A stretch of DNA of 64,000 bases from Shinella sp. WSJ-2 (GCF_003432075.1 NZ_QWBU01000002.1:186001-250000); one strand, 5' to 3'; shown: positions 19,224 to 27,171, counted from the stretch's first letter. The notes: generated by a model from the sequence alone, not told the origin. Numbers and translations: made by a program.

Positions 19224-20186
19224 TTAGACCTTGTAGGTCTGCACGGCGCCGGGCAGCTTGCTCCATTCGGCGTACCATGTGTCGAACAGCTTCAGCTGGC
19301 TTTCGACATAGCCGCGCTGGCTGTCGGTGAGCGCGTCGGTTTCGTTGAAGTGCAGCGTGTATTCCTTGTCGCCCTTCAGAACCATCATGTGCTTGAAGTA
19401 AAGAACGAGGTCCGGGCCTTCGTCGAAGGAGGAGAGCACAGCGAGCGCAGATTCCAGTTCCAACGCACGGGCGCGGGCATCCGGGTCACCCTTGGCGGCA
19501 GCCTGGGCGAGGGCGCACATGTGCAGCACTTCCTTCGGCAGAACGCAGCCGATTCCGGTGATCGCGCCGACGGCGCCGCAATCAACGAAGCCGGTGAAGA
19601 CGCAAGTGTCAACGCCGATCATCAGCGAGACGTCATCGTCGCGGCTGGTGATGTTTTCGGCTGCATAGCGCATGTCAGCGGCGCCGCCGAATTCCTTGAA
19701 GCCGACGAGGTTCTTGTGGTCTTCGCGCAGCGCGAAGAACAGATCGGCGCGGGTGGCAAAGCCGTAATAGGGGCTATTGTAGATGACGGCCGGCAGATCC
19801 GGCGCGGCGGCGAGGATCGCCTTGAAATGGTTCTTCTGGGCGCCAACGACCGAGCCGCGGGACAGCACGCGCGGGATGACCATGAGACCCTGCGCGCCGA
19901 CCTTCTGGGCATGCGCGGCATGCGCTACGGCCGAGGCGGTGTTGACGGCGCCGGTGCCGACGATGACCGGGATGCCGGCCTTGACGAGGCGCTCGACGCC
20001 TTCCATGCGCTGCTCGTCCGTCAGCAGCGGCCAGTCACCCATCGAGCCGCAATAGACGACGGCGGACATGCCCTTGGCGATGAGCTCCTTGCCCTTGCGC
20101 ACCAGCTGGTCGAAATCCGGCGAGCGGTCGTCCTTGCAGGGCGTCATCAGGGCGGGAATGACACCGGAAAAAATCTTGGCCTTCAT
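19224..20186 (-). CDS. dihydrodipicolinate synthase-family lyase/deaminase
   Basis: A 320-residue class I aldolase-type TIM barrel. The Schiff-base Lys is Lys164 in LVGFKEFGG and the partner Tyr is Tyr136 in AVIYNSPYYGF. The usual GTTGE loop reads CGSMGDWPLLTDEQR, so it is not the biosynthetic DapA. Relatives of this kind act on hydroxyproline or sugar-acid intermediates, for example pyrroline-4-hydroxy-2-carboxylate deaminase. AAAGGAGA precedes the ATG. It lies downstream of the GntR gene at 20320, with a copy of the shared operator in between. The exact substrate is not resolved. Confidence 0.85.
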   Translation of the reverse strand: MKAKIFSGVIPALMTPCKDDRSPDFDQLVRKGKELIAKGMSAVVYCGSMGDWPLLTDEQRMEGVERLVKAGIPVIVGTGAVNTASAVAHAAHAQKVGAQGLMVIPRVLSRGSVVGAQKNHFKAILAAAPDLPAVIYNSPYYGFATRADLFFALREDHKNLVGFKEFGGAADMRYAAENITSRDDDVSLMIGVDTCVFTGFVDCGAVGAITGIGCVLPKEVLHMCALAQAAAKGDPDARARALELESALAVLSSFDEGPDLVLYFKHMMVLKGDKEYTLHFNETDALTDSQRGYVESQLKLFDTWYAEWSKLPGAVQTYKV

Positions 20187-20281
20187 GTCGATCTCCTTTG
20201 GCGGTTCATCGGGCGGTCAGCCGGCACGATGCCTCAGGCCTCCCCCTCTCTGATTGTGAGGTGTAGCATCTTGCATTTTAT

Positions 20282-20291
20282 TTGTCGACAA
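20282..20291. promoter_or_regulatory. GntR operator copy upstream of the lyase gene
   Basis: The palindrome TTGTCGACAA followed by GAAAAATACAA lies 96 bp upstream of the lyase start. The same palindrome followed by AAGAAATACAA occurs before the GntR gene (21030-21039). TTGTCGACAA fits FadR-subfamily half-sites (GT..AC). Confidence 0.75.
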
Positions 20292-20319
20292 GAAAAATAC
20301 AAAGCCTGGCGCGATGGAT

Positions 20320-21018
20320 TCAAAGGGCGATGTCGAGCCTGTCGTTGCGGCTGAACAGCTTCTGCACCTGGGCGACGATCGCCTCGGCATGGGCCTTACC
20401 GAGCCGGTCGGCTTCCTCCAGGTCGCGCGCCTCGATCGCCGCGATAATGGCGGCATGTTCATCAACGAAGCGCTGCGGGAAGTGCTCTTCGTAGGATTGG
20501 TAATAGAGCTGCAGGATGCGGCGTCCCTCGTCGAGCAGCCGGCGGAACAGGCTGGTGAAATAGGGGTTGCGGCCGGCCTCGGCGATGGCGGCGTGGAAGG
20601 CGGCGTTGGTGGCGATCATCGTCAGGTGATCGCGCGCCTTGAGCGCCGTCGCATAGTCCTCGTGAAAGCCCCTGATAATGGCGATGTCTTCCGGCCGGTG
20701 GCTCTGCGCGGCAAGCCGCGTCGTCACGCGATACATCAGCACCAGCGCATCGAAGAAGGTGTGCAGGTTCATGAAGTCGATGTTCGATACCATGGTCGAG
20801 CGGTTCGGTAGCGTCTCGATCAGCCCTTCGCCGGCGAGCCGCACCAGCGCCTCGCGGATCGGCGTGCGCGACATCTTGAACCGCTCGGCAAGCTGCACCT
20901 CGTCGATCGGGCTGCCGGGCGCGATCTTCAGGTCGAGAATCTCGTCGCGCAGCAGGTCGTAGACCATCTTGACGCCGGAGCCGCGTTTACGCTCGGGCAG
21001 GGAATCGGTTTCGGTCAT
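20320..21018 (-). CDS. GntR-family (FCD) regulator
   Basis: A 232-residue protein: winged helix at about 15-80 (VYDLLRDEILDLKIAPGSPID, SRTPIREALVRLAGEGLIE) and an all-helical FCD effector domain from about 90, with the expected metal-binding His residues spread through NAAFHAAIAEAG and FVDEHAAIIAAIEARD. The ATG at 21018 follows AGAGGA; the TTGTCGACAA operator sits directly before that site. It most likely represses itself and the downstream DHDPS-family lyase. The inducer is unknown. Confidence 0.9.
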   Translation of the reverse strand: MTETDSLPERKRGSGVKMVYDLLRDEILDLKIAPGSPIDEVQLAERFKMSRTPIREALVRLAGEGLIETLPNRSTMVSNIDFMNLHTFFDALVLMYRVTTRLAAQSHRPEDIAIIRGFHEDYATALKARDHLTMIATNAAFHAAIAEAGRNPYFTSLFRRLLDEGRRILQLYYQSYEEHFPQRFVDEHAAIIAAIEARDLEEADRLGKAHAEAIVAQVQKLFSRNDRLDIAL

Positions 21019-21029
21019 GAAAAATCCTC

Positions 21030-21039
21030 TTGTCGACAA
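21030..21039. promoter_or_regulatory. GntR autoregulatory operator
   Basis: Perfect palindrome TTGTCGACAA, 12 bp upstream of the GntR start at 21018 and partner to the site at 20282-20291. Both are followed on the plus strand by an A-rich segment ending in AATACAA, so the similarity extends beyond the palindrome. Confidence 0.75.
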
Positions 21040-21162
21040 AAGAAATACAATTCTCTGCCCGCGCTATCAATCGTTTTAAGAGGGCCTTTTGCCGAAAGCC
21101 GCGTCAAGTGTCCAAAAGGCGTGATTTCAGCAATTCCAGTGCTTTGCGGGCGGAAAACGAAA

Positions 21163-21184
21163 AGGGCGGGAAAAATCCCGCCCT
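21163..21184 (-). terminator. terminator of the GntR gene at 21213
   Basis: Nine paired bases (AGGGCGGGA at 21163-21171 with TCCCGCCCT at 21176-21184) close an AAAA loop. Read on the minus strand the stem is followed by TTTTCGTTTTCC. It ends transcription from 21213 before the next minus-strand gene. Confidence 0.85.
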
Positions 21185-21212
21185 GTGGTCCATCAAAAAA
21201 GCGTCGGGGCGA

Positions 21213-21878
21213 TCAGCCGCGCTGGTCACGCAAAAAGGTCATCAGCGAACGGCCGGCGTCGAGAATATGATCGCGCGTCAGGTGTGAGGCGAGCTCGGCA
21301 TCGCCCTTTTCGCAGGCGGCCAGGATCGCCTCGTGCTCGCGTCCGGCGCGCGGCACGCCGTTGGTGAAGGTCAGCTGGGCGCGCAGATAGCGGTCGATGC
21401 GGTCGAGCGAGGATTGCACATTCTGCAGATAATAGGGACGGCCGGAAGCCTCGTAGAGCGTGGTGTGGAACTGGCGGTTGATCTCGCCCCAGCGGTGTGG
21501 ATCTGTCTCCCGGTCGAAGGCGTCGCAATAACCGCGCGCGTTGTCCAGCGTCGCGCGGTCGAGATTGGGCACGGCAAGGCGCATGACCTCCGCCTCGATC
21601 AGCGCGCGGAACTCAAAGATCTCGTCGATCTCCTCGATGGACAGGCCGGCGACGACCGCCCCCTTGTAGCGCTGGGTGGTGATGAGGCCGTGCTGCTCCA
21701 GCCGTGACAGCGCCTCGCGTACGGGAATACGGCTGGTGTTGAACATCTGCGCGATCTCTTCCTGGCGCAGGTTATCGCCCACGGCGATCTTGCCCTCGAT
21801 GATCGCCTTGCGCAGCGCCTCATAGACGAGGTCGGCCGCCGAAGCGGCCTGCCTGACATCGACGGCAGCAAATTTCAT
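21213..21878 (-). CDS. GntR-family (FCD) regulator, second copy
   Basis: A 221-residue GntR/FadR-type regulator. Winged helix at about 10-75 (VYEALRKAIIEGKIAVGDNLRQ, NTSRIPVREALSRLEQHGLI) and FCD domain with FEFRALIEAEVMRLAV and REHEAILAACEKGDAELA. The ATG at 21878 is used; a TTG three codons earlier is also in frame. It diverges from the racemase-superfamily gene at 22053 across a gap with a perfect 12-bp palindrome, and is probably its regulator. It is clearly different in sequence from the GntR at 20320. Confidence 0.9.
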   Translation of the reverse strand: MKFAAVDVRQAASAADLVYEALRKAIIEGKIAVGDNLRQEEIAQMFNTSRIPVREALSRLEQHGLITTQRYKGAVVAGLSIEEIDEIFEFRALIEAEVMRLAVPNLDRATLDNARGYCDAFDRETDPHRWGEINRQFHTTLYEASGRPYYLQNVQSSLDRIDRYLRAQLTFTNGVPRAGREHEAILAACEKGDAELASHLTRDHILDAGRSLMTFLRDQRG

Positions 21879-21967
21879 CACGCCCAACCCCTGAAAATCG
21901 CGCCTATGGTCATAAGGGCAAACCGGAGGCGGAGCAACAAACGAAGCCTTGAGAATGAATATTGTAT

Positions 21968-21979
21968 ATTGGATCCAAT
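21968..21979. promoter_or_regulatory. palindrome ATTGGATCCAAT in a divergent gap
   Basis: A perfect 12-bp palindrome in an AT-rich part of the 174-bp gap between the GntR gene (start 21878) and the racemase-superfamily gene (start 22053). AT content is much higher than its surroundings, as in a promoter. It is the best candidate for the local GntR operator. Confidence 0.6.
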
Positions 21980-22052
21980 TTTTCTATAAGGGGTCATCCG
22001 CGTCTAGCCGTTGGTGGCGTCACCGCGGGAAATCAGCATATCGGAGAGAGCC

Positions 22053-23084
22053 ATGCGCAGCAGCAAGGTCATTCACATCGTTTCCTGCCACGCCGAGGGC
22101 GAGGTGGGCGACGTCATCGTCGGTGGCGTCGCGCCCCCGCCGGGCGCGACGCTCTGGGAGCAACGCAACTTCATTGCCCAGGACCAGACGCTGCGCAATT
22201 TCGTGCTGAACGAACCGCGCGGCGGCGTCTTCCGCCACATCAATCTGCTGGTGCCGCCGAAGGATCCGCGCGCCACCATGGGCTTCATCATCATGGAGCC
22301 CGAGGATACGCCGCCAATGTCCGGCTCCAACTCGATCTGTGTCTCCACCGTACTGCTCGACAGCGGCATCGTGCCGATGGTCGAGCCGGAAACCCATATG
22401 GTGCTGGAAGCGCCGGGTGGTCTCGTCAATGTCGTGGCGACCTGCCGCAACGGCAAGGCCGAGCGCATCACCGTCACCAACGTGCCCTCCTTCGCCGACA
22501 AGCTGGATGTGAAGCTGGAGGTCGAGGGCCTTGGCACACTCACCGTCGACACCGCCTATGGCGGCGACAGCTTCGTCTTCACGGACGCCCGCGCGCTCGG
22601 CTTTGCCGTGACGCCGGACGAGGCGCGGGAATTGGCCGAAACCGGCATCCGTATCACCAAGGCGGCGAACGAGCAGCTCGGTTTCAAGCATCCGGAAAAC
22701 CCGGAATGGAACCATATCTCCTTCTGCCAGCTCACGCTGCCGGTGGAGGAGCGCGACGGCGCTCTGCATGGCCGCAACACCGTCGTCATCCAGCCGGCAA
22801 AACTCGACCGCTCGCCGACCGGCACCGGTTGCTCGGCCCGCATGGCCGTGCTGCATGCCAAGGGCCAGATCAAGGTCGGCCAGCCGTTCTCCGGCTATTC
22901 GATCCTCGATTCGCGCTTCGATTGCCGCATCCTGAGCGAAACCACGGTCGGCGGCCGTCCGGCCATCGTGCCGGAAATTTCCGGCCGCGCCTGGATCACC
23001 GGCACCAGCCAGGTGATGTTGGATCCCGAGGATCCGTGGCCGGCCGGCTACCGCCTGGCCGATACCTGGCCGCGCAAGCAGTAA
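22053..23084 (+). CDS. proline racemase-superfamily protein with Ser/Thr active site
   Basis: A 343-residue protein with the diaminopimelate-epimerase-like fold of proline racemases, hydroxyproline 2-epimerases and trans-3-hydroxyproline dehydratases. The first catalytic position, normally Cys in MCGH, is Ser90 in PPMSGSNSI. The second, normally Cys in SPCGTGTSA, is Thr256 in [11 protein letters not shown], with Cys260 displaced. A Thr here is typical of 3-hydroxyproline dehydratase, so a dehydratase or other lyase is likelier than a racemase. GGAGAGA precedes the ATG at 22053. Context: divergent GntR, nearby DHDPS-family lyase. The substrate is inferred only. Confidence 0.85.
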   Translation: MRSSKVIHIVSCHAEGEVGDVIVGGVAPPPGATLWEQRNFIAQDQTLRNFVLNEPRGGVFRHINLLVPPKDPRATMGFIIMEPEDTPPMSGSNSICVSTVLLDSGIVPMVEPETHMVLEAPGGLVNVVATCRNGKAERITVTNVPSFADKLDVKLEVEGLGTLTVDTAYGGDSFVFTDARALGFAVTPDEARELAETGIRITKAANEQLGFKHPENPEWNHISFCQLTLPVEERDGALHGRNTVVIQPAKLDRSPTGTGCSARMAVLHAKGQIKVGQPFSGYSILDSRFDCRILSETTVGGRPAIVPEISGRAWITGTSQVMLDPEDPWPAGYRLADTWPRKQ

Positions 23085-23092
23085 TCCTCCCT

Positions 23093-23121
23093 CTGCCCGG
23101 TGCGCACCAAGCACCGGGCAG
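23093..23121 (+). terminator. hairpin after the racemase-superfamily gene
   Basis: A perfect 11-bp stem (CTGCCCGGTGC at 23093-23103 with 23111-23121) and 7-base loop, followed by AATGTCTTTG. The weak T-tract makes termination likely but not certain. Confidence 0.7.
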
Positions 23122-23153
23122 AATGTCTTTGACGATCCCATCAGGACGCGATA

Positions 23154-23182
23154 ATCATGAAGTCATCCGATGACTTTATGAT
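23154..23182. promoter_or_regulatory. 29-bp dyad before a GntR gene
   Basis: Two 14-base arms (23154-23167 and 23169-23182) around a single central C at 23168 match at 13 of 14 positions. The inner arms are AAGTCATC and GATGACTT. It ends eight bases before the GntR start codon at 23190. Such a long, near-perfect dyad is a strong candidate for autoregulation. Confidence 0.8.
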
Positions 23183-23189
23183 TTAACTC

Positions 23190-23867
23190 ATGCACGCCCT
23201 CAGTAAAACCAATCTCGCCGATACCGCCGTGGAGGCGATCCGCGCGGAAATCCTCGCCCGCCGCTGGGCGATCGGCGAAAAACTGCCGAACGAGGCAGCC
23301 TTGTCTTCCATGCTTTCGGTCAGCCGCGGCACGGTGCGCGAGGCGGTGCGCGTGCTGGCCTCGCAGGGCTATCTCGAAACACGGCAGGGCTCCGGCACCT
23401 ATGTGCTCTCGACCGCCGATACCGCGCGCCCGCTCACCATGGCCCGCCGCGCCGGCCTGCGCGACCAGTTCGAGGCGCGGCTGGCGCTCGATGTGGAAGC
23501 TGCCCGCCTTGCAGCGCTGCGCCAGACGCCGGCCGCGGTGGCGGGGCTCCGCACGCTATTGTCCGAACGCGGCCATTCCGAAGCCAGCGACCGCGCGGCC
23601 TTCGTCGCCCGCGACCTCGCATTCCACCAGGCCGTCATCGCCGCCTCGAACAATGCGGTGCTGATCGGCATGTACGATTTCTTCTCCACGGTGATTGCCG
23701 AAACCATCGCGGCCACCCTCGACGACGACCTTCCCGAACCCGACATGGCTGCGCACGCCGCCATCGTCGATGCCATCGCAAGCGGCGATCCCGACAAGGC
23801 CGACGCCGCCGTCCGCCGCTTCATGGCGCCCGTCCTCACTGCCCTCGACAAGCTGCTTCTGTCATGA
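23190..23867 (+). CDS. GntR-family (FadR subgroup) regulator
   Basis: A 225-residue regulator with a FadR-type winged helix (about 12-78: AVEAIRAEILARRWAIGEKLP, SVSRGTVREAVRVLASQGYLE, RQGSGTYV) and a helical effector domain containing ARDLAFHQAVIAASNN and AHAAIVDAIASGDPDKAD. It overlaps the following MFS gene by four bases (ATGA), so the transporter is its probable target along with itself. The dyad at 23154-23182 covers the region just before its start. No clear ribosome site is left between them, so this could be a poorly translated or leaderless start. Confidence 0.9.
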   Translation: MHALSKTNLADTAVEAIRAEILARRWAIGEKLPNEAALSSMLSVSRGTVREAVRVLASQGYLETRQGSGTYVLSTADTARPLTMARRAGLRDQFEARLALDVEAARLAALRQTPAAVAGLRTLLSERGHSEASDRAAFVARDLAFHQAVIAASNNAVLIGMYDFFSTVIAETIAATLDDDLPEPDMAAHAAIVDAIASGDPDKADAAVRRFMAPVLTALDKLLLS

Positions 23868-25129
23868 CCCTCCCCAACGATCCCGGCGCCATCGACCTGA
23901 TCGACGCCGAAGCCGACAGTGTGCCGGCGCCCAAACCGCACCGGCCGAAAAGCACGGCGGCGCGCATCCTGCTCGGTGCCAGCCTCGTGCTCATCGCCTT
24001 CAATCTGCGCCCGGTCTTTTCCAGCGCCTCGGCGCTGCTGCCGGAAATCCGCGATGTGCTCGGCCTCTCGCCCACCGGCGCAAGCCTGCTGACGACCCTG
24101 CCCGTCGTCTGCCTCGGCCTGTTCTCGCCGCTTGCGCCAAAACTTGCCCAGCGCATCGGCACGGAGCGCACGCTTCTGGCGGTCATCCTGCTGGTGGCGC
24201 TCGGCACGGCCCTGCGCGGCCTGTCCTCTATTCCCCTGCTGTTCTTCGGCACGGCGCTGGCGGGCGGTGCGATTGCCGTCGGGAATGTGCTGCTGCCCGG
24301 CCTTGTCAAACGCGATTTCGCCGACCGCGCGGCGCTGATGACCGGCTGCTACACCATGGCGCTTTGCGCCGGCGCGGCAAGCGCCGCTGGTCTGACGCTG
24401 CCCATCGAGCATGCGCTCGGCGGCTCGCTGGATGGCGCCCTGGCAGCCTGGTCGCTCCCGGCTTTGCTGGTCGCGCTGCTCTGGCTGCCGCAGGTGCTGG
24501 CCACCCGCACGCAGGCTAAGCGCGCCGGTTTTCGTGTGGAAGGACTTTGGCGTGATCGGCTGGCCTGGCAGGTCACGCTGTTCATGGGCCTGCAATCGGC
24601 GCTCGCCTATTGCGTCTTCGGCTGGCTGGTGCCGATCCTGCGCGAACGCGGGCTCGACGGCGTCACGGCCGGCGCGATCGTTTCCATGTCCGTCATGGTG
24701 CAGGCCGCGTCCTGTCTCGTCGCGCCGCATATCGCCGTGCGTGGAAAAGACCAGCGGCTGATCAATGTCACGCTCTGCGGCTTTGCCGTGGTGGCACTGC
24801 TCGGCCTGCTGTTTGCGCCGCTCTGGTCGGTCTGGATCTGGGCGGTTCTGCAAGGCATCGGGCAGGGTGGGCTGATCGCCGTCGCCATGACCGTCATCGT
24901 GCTGCGCACGCGCGATCCGCATGTCGCCGCGCACCTTTCCGGCATGGCGCAATGTGTCGGTTATCTCCTGGCGGCCATCGGCCCGCTGGTCGTCGGCCTC
25001 ATCCGGGGCTGGACGGGCAGCTTTGCCTGGAGCGCCGTGCTCTTCGTGCTGCTTGGCCTCGGGGCGGGCATCAATGGCTGGTTTGCCGGCCGTGCGCTCT
25101 ATGTCAATGCGCGCACGGTGGAAGTCTAA
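23864..25129 (+). CDS. MFS transporter, CynX/NimT family
   Basis: A 421-residue, 12-helix major facilitator. The start of helix 1, ASLVLIAFNLRPVFSSASALLPEI, with its FNLRP motif, is typical of the CynX (cyanate) and NimT (2-nitroimidazole) branch; the cytoplasmic loop RIGTERTLL and the RDFADRAALMTG segment also fit. An acidic, disordered leader of about 30 residues precedes helix 1. It is coupled to the GntR gene upstream and ends four bases into the convergent folate-ligase gene. The substrate is unknown. Confidence 0.88.
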   Translation: MTLPNDPGAIDLIDAEADSVPAPKPHRPKSTAARILLGASLVLIAFNLRPVFSSASALLPEIRDVLGLSPTGASLLTTLPVVCLGLFSPLAPKLAQRIGTERTLLAVILLVALGTALRGLSSIPLLFFGTALAGGAIAVGNVLLPGLVKRDFADRAALMTGCYTMALCAGAASAAGLTLPIEHALGGSLDGALAAWSLPALLVALLWLPQVLATRTQAKRAGFRVEGLWRDRLAWQVTLFMGLQSALAYCVFGWLVPILRERGLDGVTAGAIVSMSVMVQAASCLVAPHIAVRGKDQRLINVTLCGFAVVALLGLLFAPLWSVWIWAVLQGIGQGGLIAVAMTVIVLRTRDPHVAAHLSGMAQCVGYLLAAIGPLVVGLIRGWTGSFAWSAVLFVLLGLGAGINGWFAGRALYVNARTVEV

Positions 25130-25797
25130 GGCGTGACGATGCCGGCCTCGGTGACGACGATATCCATCGGAATGTCGTGCAGCTGCGGATAGATGGTCGC
25201 GATGCGCGATCCGCTATAGCCGATGCCGATGACGCGCGGCTTTTCCGTCATCGCTGCCAATGTGCGGTCGAAGAAACCGCCGCCATAGCCGAGCCGATAG
25301 CAGGCCGCATCGAAGCCGACGACCGGGGCGATGACGATATCCGGCCGGCAGGGTTTCGGCTCTGCGGGAATGGGAATATTCCAGATGCCACGCGAAAGCG
25401 CCTCGCCCGTCTGCCACAGATGGAATTCCAGCGGCCTTCCCTTTTCCACGACGACAGGCAGGGCTGTCAGCCCGCCGCGCGCCGTTACCTCTTGCAGGAA
25501 AGGCCGGAAATCCGGCTCGCCGCGAAACGGCCAGTAGCCGCTGACGATGCGGCCCGTGACATCGCCGATTTCATCAAGCACAAGGGCCGCGATCGCCTCG
25601 CCATGGGCACGACGCGCCGCGGCCGGCAGGGCGAGGCGTTCGGCAATCAGCCGCTCCCGCTCGGCCTTGCGCCAGCGGTTCACCTCCGTCCAGATCTGCC
25701 CGTCGAGCGGCCCCGTCAGGCCGGCATAGGCCGGGTCGATCTCGTGCAGGAAACAGGCCGGCGAGGCGAAGGTGGCGGGAGTGTCGTCGTCTGCCAT
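25126..25797 (-). CDS. 5-formyltetrahydrofolate cyclo-ligase-family protein
   Basis: A 223-residue protein of the Fau/YgfA family, which makes 5,10-methenyl-THF from 5-formyl-THF with ATP. The C-terminal hallmark RLGYGGGFFDRTLA (about 170-183) is intact, preceded by IVIAPVVGFDAACY, and an early basic ATP site KAERERLIAERLAL is present. A 50-residue N-terminal extension before the usual start, and a setting away from zapA and 6S RNA, suggest a second copy rather than the canonical Fau. AAGGAGGAGG precedes the ATG at 25797. A 14-bp hairpin sits in the leader. Confidence 0.87.
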   Translation of the reverse strand: MADDDTPATFASPACFLHEIDPAYAGLTGPLDGQIWTEVNRWRKAERERLIAERLALPAAARRAHGEAIAALVLDEIGDVTGRIVSGYWPFRGEPDFRPFLQEVTARGGLTALPVVVEKGRPLEFHLWQTGEALSRGIWNIPIPAEPKPCRPDIVIAPVVGFDAACYRLGYGGGFFDRTLAAMTEKPRVIGIGYSGSRIATIYPQLHDIPMDIVVTEAGIVTP

Positions 25798-25823
25798 CGG
25801 ATCCTCCTCCTTGCAGATACCCG

Positions 25824-25862
25824 GCCCGGCAATGCGGTCTCCGGCGCGCCGCATTGCCGGGC
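25824..25862 (-). ncRNA. 14-bp stem-loop in the folate-ligase leader
   Basis: Bases 25824-25837 pair perfectly with 25849-25862 (14 bp, GC-rich, 11-base loop). It lies 27 bp upstream of the start codon on the minus strand, immediately before the AAGGAGGAGG ribosome site, and is not followed by a T-tract. It could be a translational control element, a processing site or part of a dispersed palindrome. No known riboswitch is recognised. The rest of the 25798-25926 gap shows nothing else. Confidence 0.55.
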
Positions 25863-25926
25863 ACACGGGCAAGCAGGATGGAGCTTCGCGAGTACGCTGA
25901 CAAATAAATTCTCGTGGCGGGGTGGC

Positions 25927-26271
25927 CTAGCTGTCTTTCAGCAACTCAGCCAGAATGGCAGCATGGTTGAACGCCGTGTTGCGAGAACCGTAGAGCAGGG
26001 TCACGGTGCCGGTCGCCGCACGCTTTCTGAGGTCGTCGAGGTCGGGACTTTCCTTGAGTTCGTCGCGATATCGCGTCTGGAATTCCATCCAGCGCTCCGG
26101 CTTGTGGGCGAACCATTTGCGCAGTTCCGTCGATGGCGCGACGGACTTCAGCCATGTGTCGAAAGAGGCCTTCTCCTTCGAAATTCCACGCGGCCAGAGC
26201 CTGTCGACAAGGATACGCGTGCCGTCGTCGGCCGTTGCCGCCTCATAGACACGCTTGATTCGGACAGGCAT
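25927..26271 (-). CDS. DUF488-family protein
   Basis: A 114-residue cytoplasmic protein with the DUF488 signature: IKRVYEAATADDGTRILVDRLWPRGISKEKA near the start (shown in pieces: IKRVYEAA, ILVDRLWPRG) and VTLLYGSRNTAFNHA near the end, plus WFAHKPERWMEFQTRY in the middle. The family is widespread and its function is unproven. The ATG at 26271 gives MPVRIKRVYE, the usual start; an upstream in-frame ATG adds 11 unconserved residues. It appears monocistronic. Confidence 0.9.
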   Translation of the reverse strand: MPVRIKRVYEAATADDGTRILVDRLWPRGISKEKASFDTWLKSVAPSTELRKWFAHKPERWMEFQTRYRDELKESPDLDDLRKRAATGTVTLLYGSRNTAFNHAAILAELLKDS

Positions 26272-26609
26272 CGCTTCAGCCTCCCTCTGCTCCGCATTCC
26301 GCATTTGAGACCAGAAAGCAGCCTATCCTTCAAGCCATGGGCAAGCCAACATGCTCTGCTTGACTTTGCCGCCGCGCTCGTCCCATCATAGGGCATGACG
26401 ACGATGCCCTCCCTCGCCCGGTTTCTGAAACGGCTGTTTCCTCTCGCAGGACACTAGCCCCTCGGCTTGGTCGCGTCGCGCCCCGGCCGTGGGGGCATAG
26501 CGGTTTCGTCCAGCACGTCACCGCGCCAGAAAAGCGCGACACCCATTTTCCAGAGTCCGAATTTTCCGCGTGCCCCTTAGGGCCGCGTGACCCCGTGCGC
26601 GAGGTTTCC
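26272..26609. other. 338-bp intergenic region without a recognised gene
   Basis: No convincing coding frame. It holds a 7-bp hairpin (AGGGCAT at 26390-26396 with ATGCCCT at 26404-26410) and the divergent promoters of DUF488 and the Rnk-like gene. The segment just before the Rnk-like start (26585-26598) reads CGTGACCCCGTGCG, and a similar CGTGACCCCCTGCG occurs before its neighbour at about 27105-27118, suggesting a shared leader element. Confidence 0.5.
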
Positions 26610-27032
26610 ATGACTGCCAAGACCAAGAGCGGCCGCCGGCCTGCCATCACCATTGCCCGTTCCGAACACGAGCGCCTGTCGAACCTGGCCGACCGGCTGG
26701 CCGAGCGCGATCCGCACGCCGCCGAACAGCTCGCCGCCGAACTCGACCGCGCGAAGATCGTCGATGATGCGCGCATGGCTCCCGGCATCCTGCGCATGGG
26801 CTCGTTTGCCGAATTCCGCATCGACGACGAGGCGCCGCAGAGCGCCGAACTTGTCTTCCCCGGCGACGCCGATATTTCCCGCCAGCGCATCTCGGTGCTG
26901 ACGCCGGTCGGCGCTGCTTTGCTCGGTCTTTCCGCTGGCCAGTCTATCGACTGGGCGGGGCGTGACGGGCGGGTGCGACGGCTCAGCGTGATCGCCGTGC
27001 ATGCGGCCCCCCAAGCCGCCCAGACCTCCTGA
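26610..27032 (+). CDS. Rnk-type nucleoside diphosphate kinase regulator / GreA-GreB C-terminal protein
   Basis: A 140-residue protein. After a short basic N-terminus (KSGRRPAITIARSEHERL) and a helical stretch, residues about 55-135 form the GreA/GreB C-terminal FKBP-like domain: MGSFAEFRIDD, AELVFPGDADISRQRISVLTPVGAALLGLSAGQ. Rnk proteins bind RNA polymerase near the secondary channel without the Gre coiled coil. The ATG at 26610 has GAGG seven bases upstream; a GTG five codons earlier is possible. A second, divergent member of the same fold follows 139 bp downstream. Confidence 0.9.
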   Translation: MTAKTKSGRRPAITIARSEHERLSNLADRLAERDPHAAEQLAAELDRAKIVDDARMAPGILRMGSFAEFRIDDEAPQSAELVFPGDADISRQRISVLTPVGAALLGLSAGQSIDWAGRDGRVRRLSVIAVHAAPQAAQTS

Positions 27033-27109
27033 AGGCCGCGCGTGCCATGAAGTTCCTGTCCTTTTCCCTTGCCGGGCGCATCGGAGGCTGCCTCGTCGCA
27101 GGATCGTGA

Positions 27110-27138
27110 CCCCCTGCGCCGCAGGCGCGGGCAGGGGG
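27110..27138 (+). promoter_or_regulatory. hairpin in the leader of the second Gre-like gene
   Basis: CCCCCTGC (27110-27117) pairs perfectly with GCAGGGGG (27131-27138) around a 13-base loop, 33 bp before the next start codon. There is no strong T-tract. It may stabilise or attenuate the transcript linking the two Gre-like genes. Confidence 0.4.
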
Positions 27139-27171
27139 CTTCTCCACCACGGTTTCAAATGGAGAATGACG

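Noticed and set aside
19224-23084. Calling the region a complete hydroxyproline catabolic operon
   Set aside because: The D-hydroxyproline oxidase and ketoglutarate-semialdehyde dehydrogenase genes are not here and the epimerase catalytic Cys pair is missing, so only a module of unknown substrate is supported.
25798-25926. A 6S RNA gene next to the folate cyclo-ligase gene
   Set aside because: The gap is only 129 bp, zapA is absent, and I see one hairpin with an 11-base loop rather than the long stem with a central bubble of 6S RNA.
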